From positions 1 through 15,010 of the forward strand of contig USPO01000015.1 in assembly GCA_900556575.1 (NCBI GenBank): 15,010 nt of DNA, written 5' to 3'. The translations under genes and the position numbers were made by a program. Shown piece after piece: positions 14,835 to 15,010 of the stretch. Every line of letters begins with the position of its first letter. The stretch's first letter is position 1. The DNA is from an uncultured Eubacteriales bacterium (lineage in GTDB: Bacteria; Bacillota; Clostridia; UBA1381). The notes below the pieces were generated by a model. It made no database searches. It saw nothing but the letters and a program-made list of their open reading frames with translations, and was not told the DNA's origin.

Positions 14835-14863
14835 ATTATATCACTTTCAAGGAAAAATTTCAA
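14835..14863 (-). promoter_or_regulatory. Sigma-A promoter of the MarR-YczE operon
   Basis: On the minus strand TTGAAA (14858-14863) and TATAAT (14835-14840) are separated by 17 bases. RNA would start near 14828, giving a leader of about 41 bases that carries the palindrome and the AAAGGAG site. Confidence 0.75.
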
Positions 14864-14933
14864 TATACATTGTTTTTATAAATTCATTGTTAAAATAAAT
14901 AAAATATGTTCAATTTGTAACCTTATAAAAAAC

Positions 14934-14974
14934 AGAGGCTGTTGCAAAACTCAAAGAGTTTTGTGACAGCCTCT
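14934..14974 (-). terminator. Intrinsic terminator of a leftward gene beyond the right edge
   Basis: Arms 14934-14952 and 14956-14974 form a 19-bp stem with a 3-base loop and two non-Watson-Crick positions. In the minus direction it is followed by GTTTTTTATAA, a good T-run. No complete gene lies to the right within the window, so it probably ends one outside. Its arm GTTTTGCAACAGCC resembles the hairpins at 2645-2689 and 3874-3903. The last 36 bases (14975-15010) are too short to assign. Confidence 0.65.
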
Positions 14975-15010
14975 TGGGGTTGTAGAAAAATAGTGCAGAA
15001 CGGACGAAAC

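Noticed and set aside
1..15010. A novel defence, phage or secondary-metabolite system
   Set aside because: Every substantial gene falls into known carbohydrate uptake, hydrolysis, kinase, isomerase, regulator or membrane-protein families; no nuclease, polymerase, toxin, integrase or synthase was seen.

Overview
The window looks like accessory carbohydrate-utilisation DNA from a low-GC, Gram-positive anaerobe of the Clostridia, probably a gut or rumen Lachnospiraceae/Oscillospiraceae-type bacterium. The grounds are AT-rich intergenic DNA, strong GGAGG ribosome binding sites with some GTG starts, clear sigma-A promoters with 17-base spacers, a lipobox solute-binding protein, LplB/YtcP-type sugar permeases and a membrane-bound Cache/AraC regulator. 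This lineage call is an inference, since no rRNA or marker gene is present.

Layout. Left arm (1-7496), all minus strand, transcribed right to left: two ABC sugar permeases, a sugar-binding lipoprotein, a cytoplasmic GH88 unsaturated glucuronyl hydrolase, then a ROK sugar kinase with its own promoter, then a large secreted protein with two carbohydrate-binding-like beta-sandwich domains that runs off the left edge and also has its own promoter. Centre (7497-7827): a 331-base divergent control region holding one good sigma-A promoter for each direction and a 19-base palindrome between them. Right arm (7828-13490), plus strand: a transmembrane AraC regulator, then mannose-6-phosphate isomerase (manA) and a GH36 alpha-galactosidase, which probably form a separate transcript. 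A bidirectional terminator separates this from a convergent, leftward MarR-regulator/YczE-type membrane-protein pair (14787-13696), whose promoter carries a perfect 20-base palindrome just downstream of the -10 box. The last bases hold a strong leftward terminator for a gene beyond the right edge.

How it may work together. The secreted protein would bind, and perhaps cut, a uronic-acid-containing polysaccharide. The lipoprotein and two permeases would import oligosaccharides; no ATP-binding subunit is encoded here, as is usual for this family, which borrows a shared MsmX-type ATPase. GH88 would remove the unsaturated uronate from lyase-generated oligosaccharides, and the ROK kinase would phosphorylate a released hexose or amino sugar. 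The divergent AraC regulator, with an extracellular Cache-like sensor, is the obvious candidate activator of the transporter operon. manA and the alpha-galactosidase add intracellular processing of galactosides and mannose. The substrate is inferred, not shown.

No CRISPR array, tRNA, rRNA, phage gene or intact insertion sequence was seen. The most notable non-coding features are a small family of related hairpins (2645-2689, 3874-3903, 14934-14974) and a compact manA/GH36 intergenic RNA in which a hairpin loop is complementary to an upstream segment.
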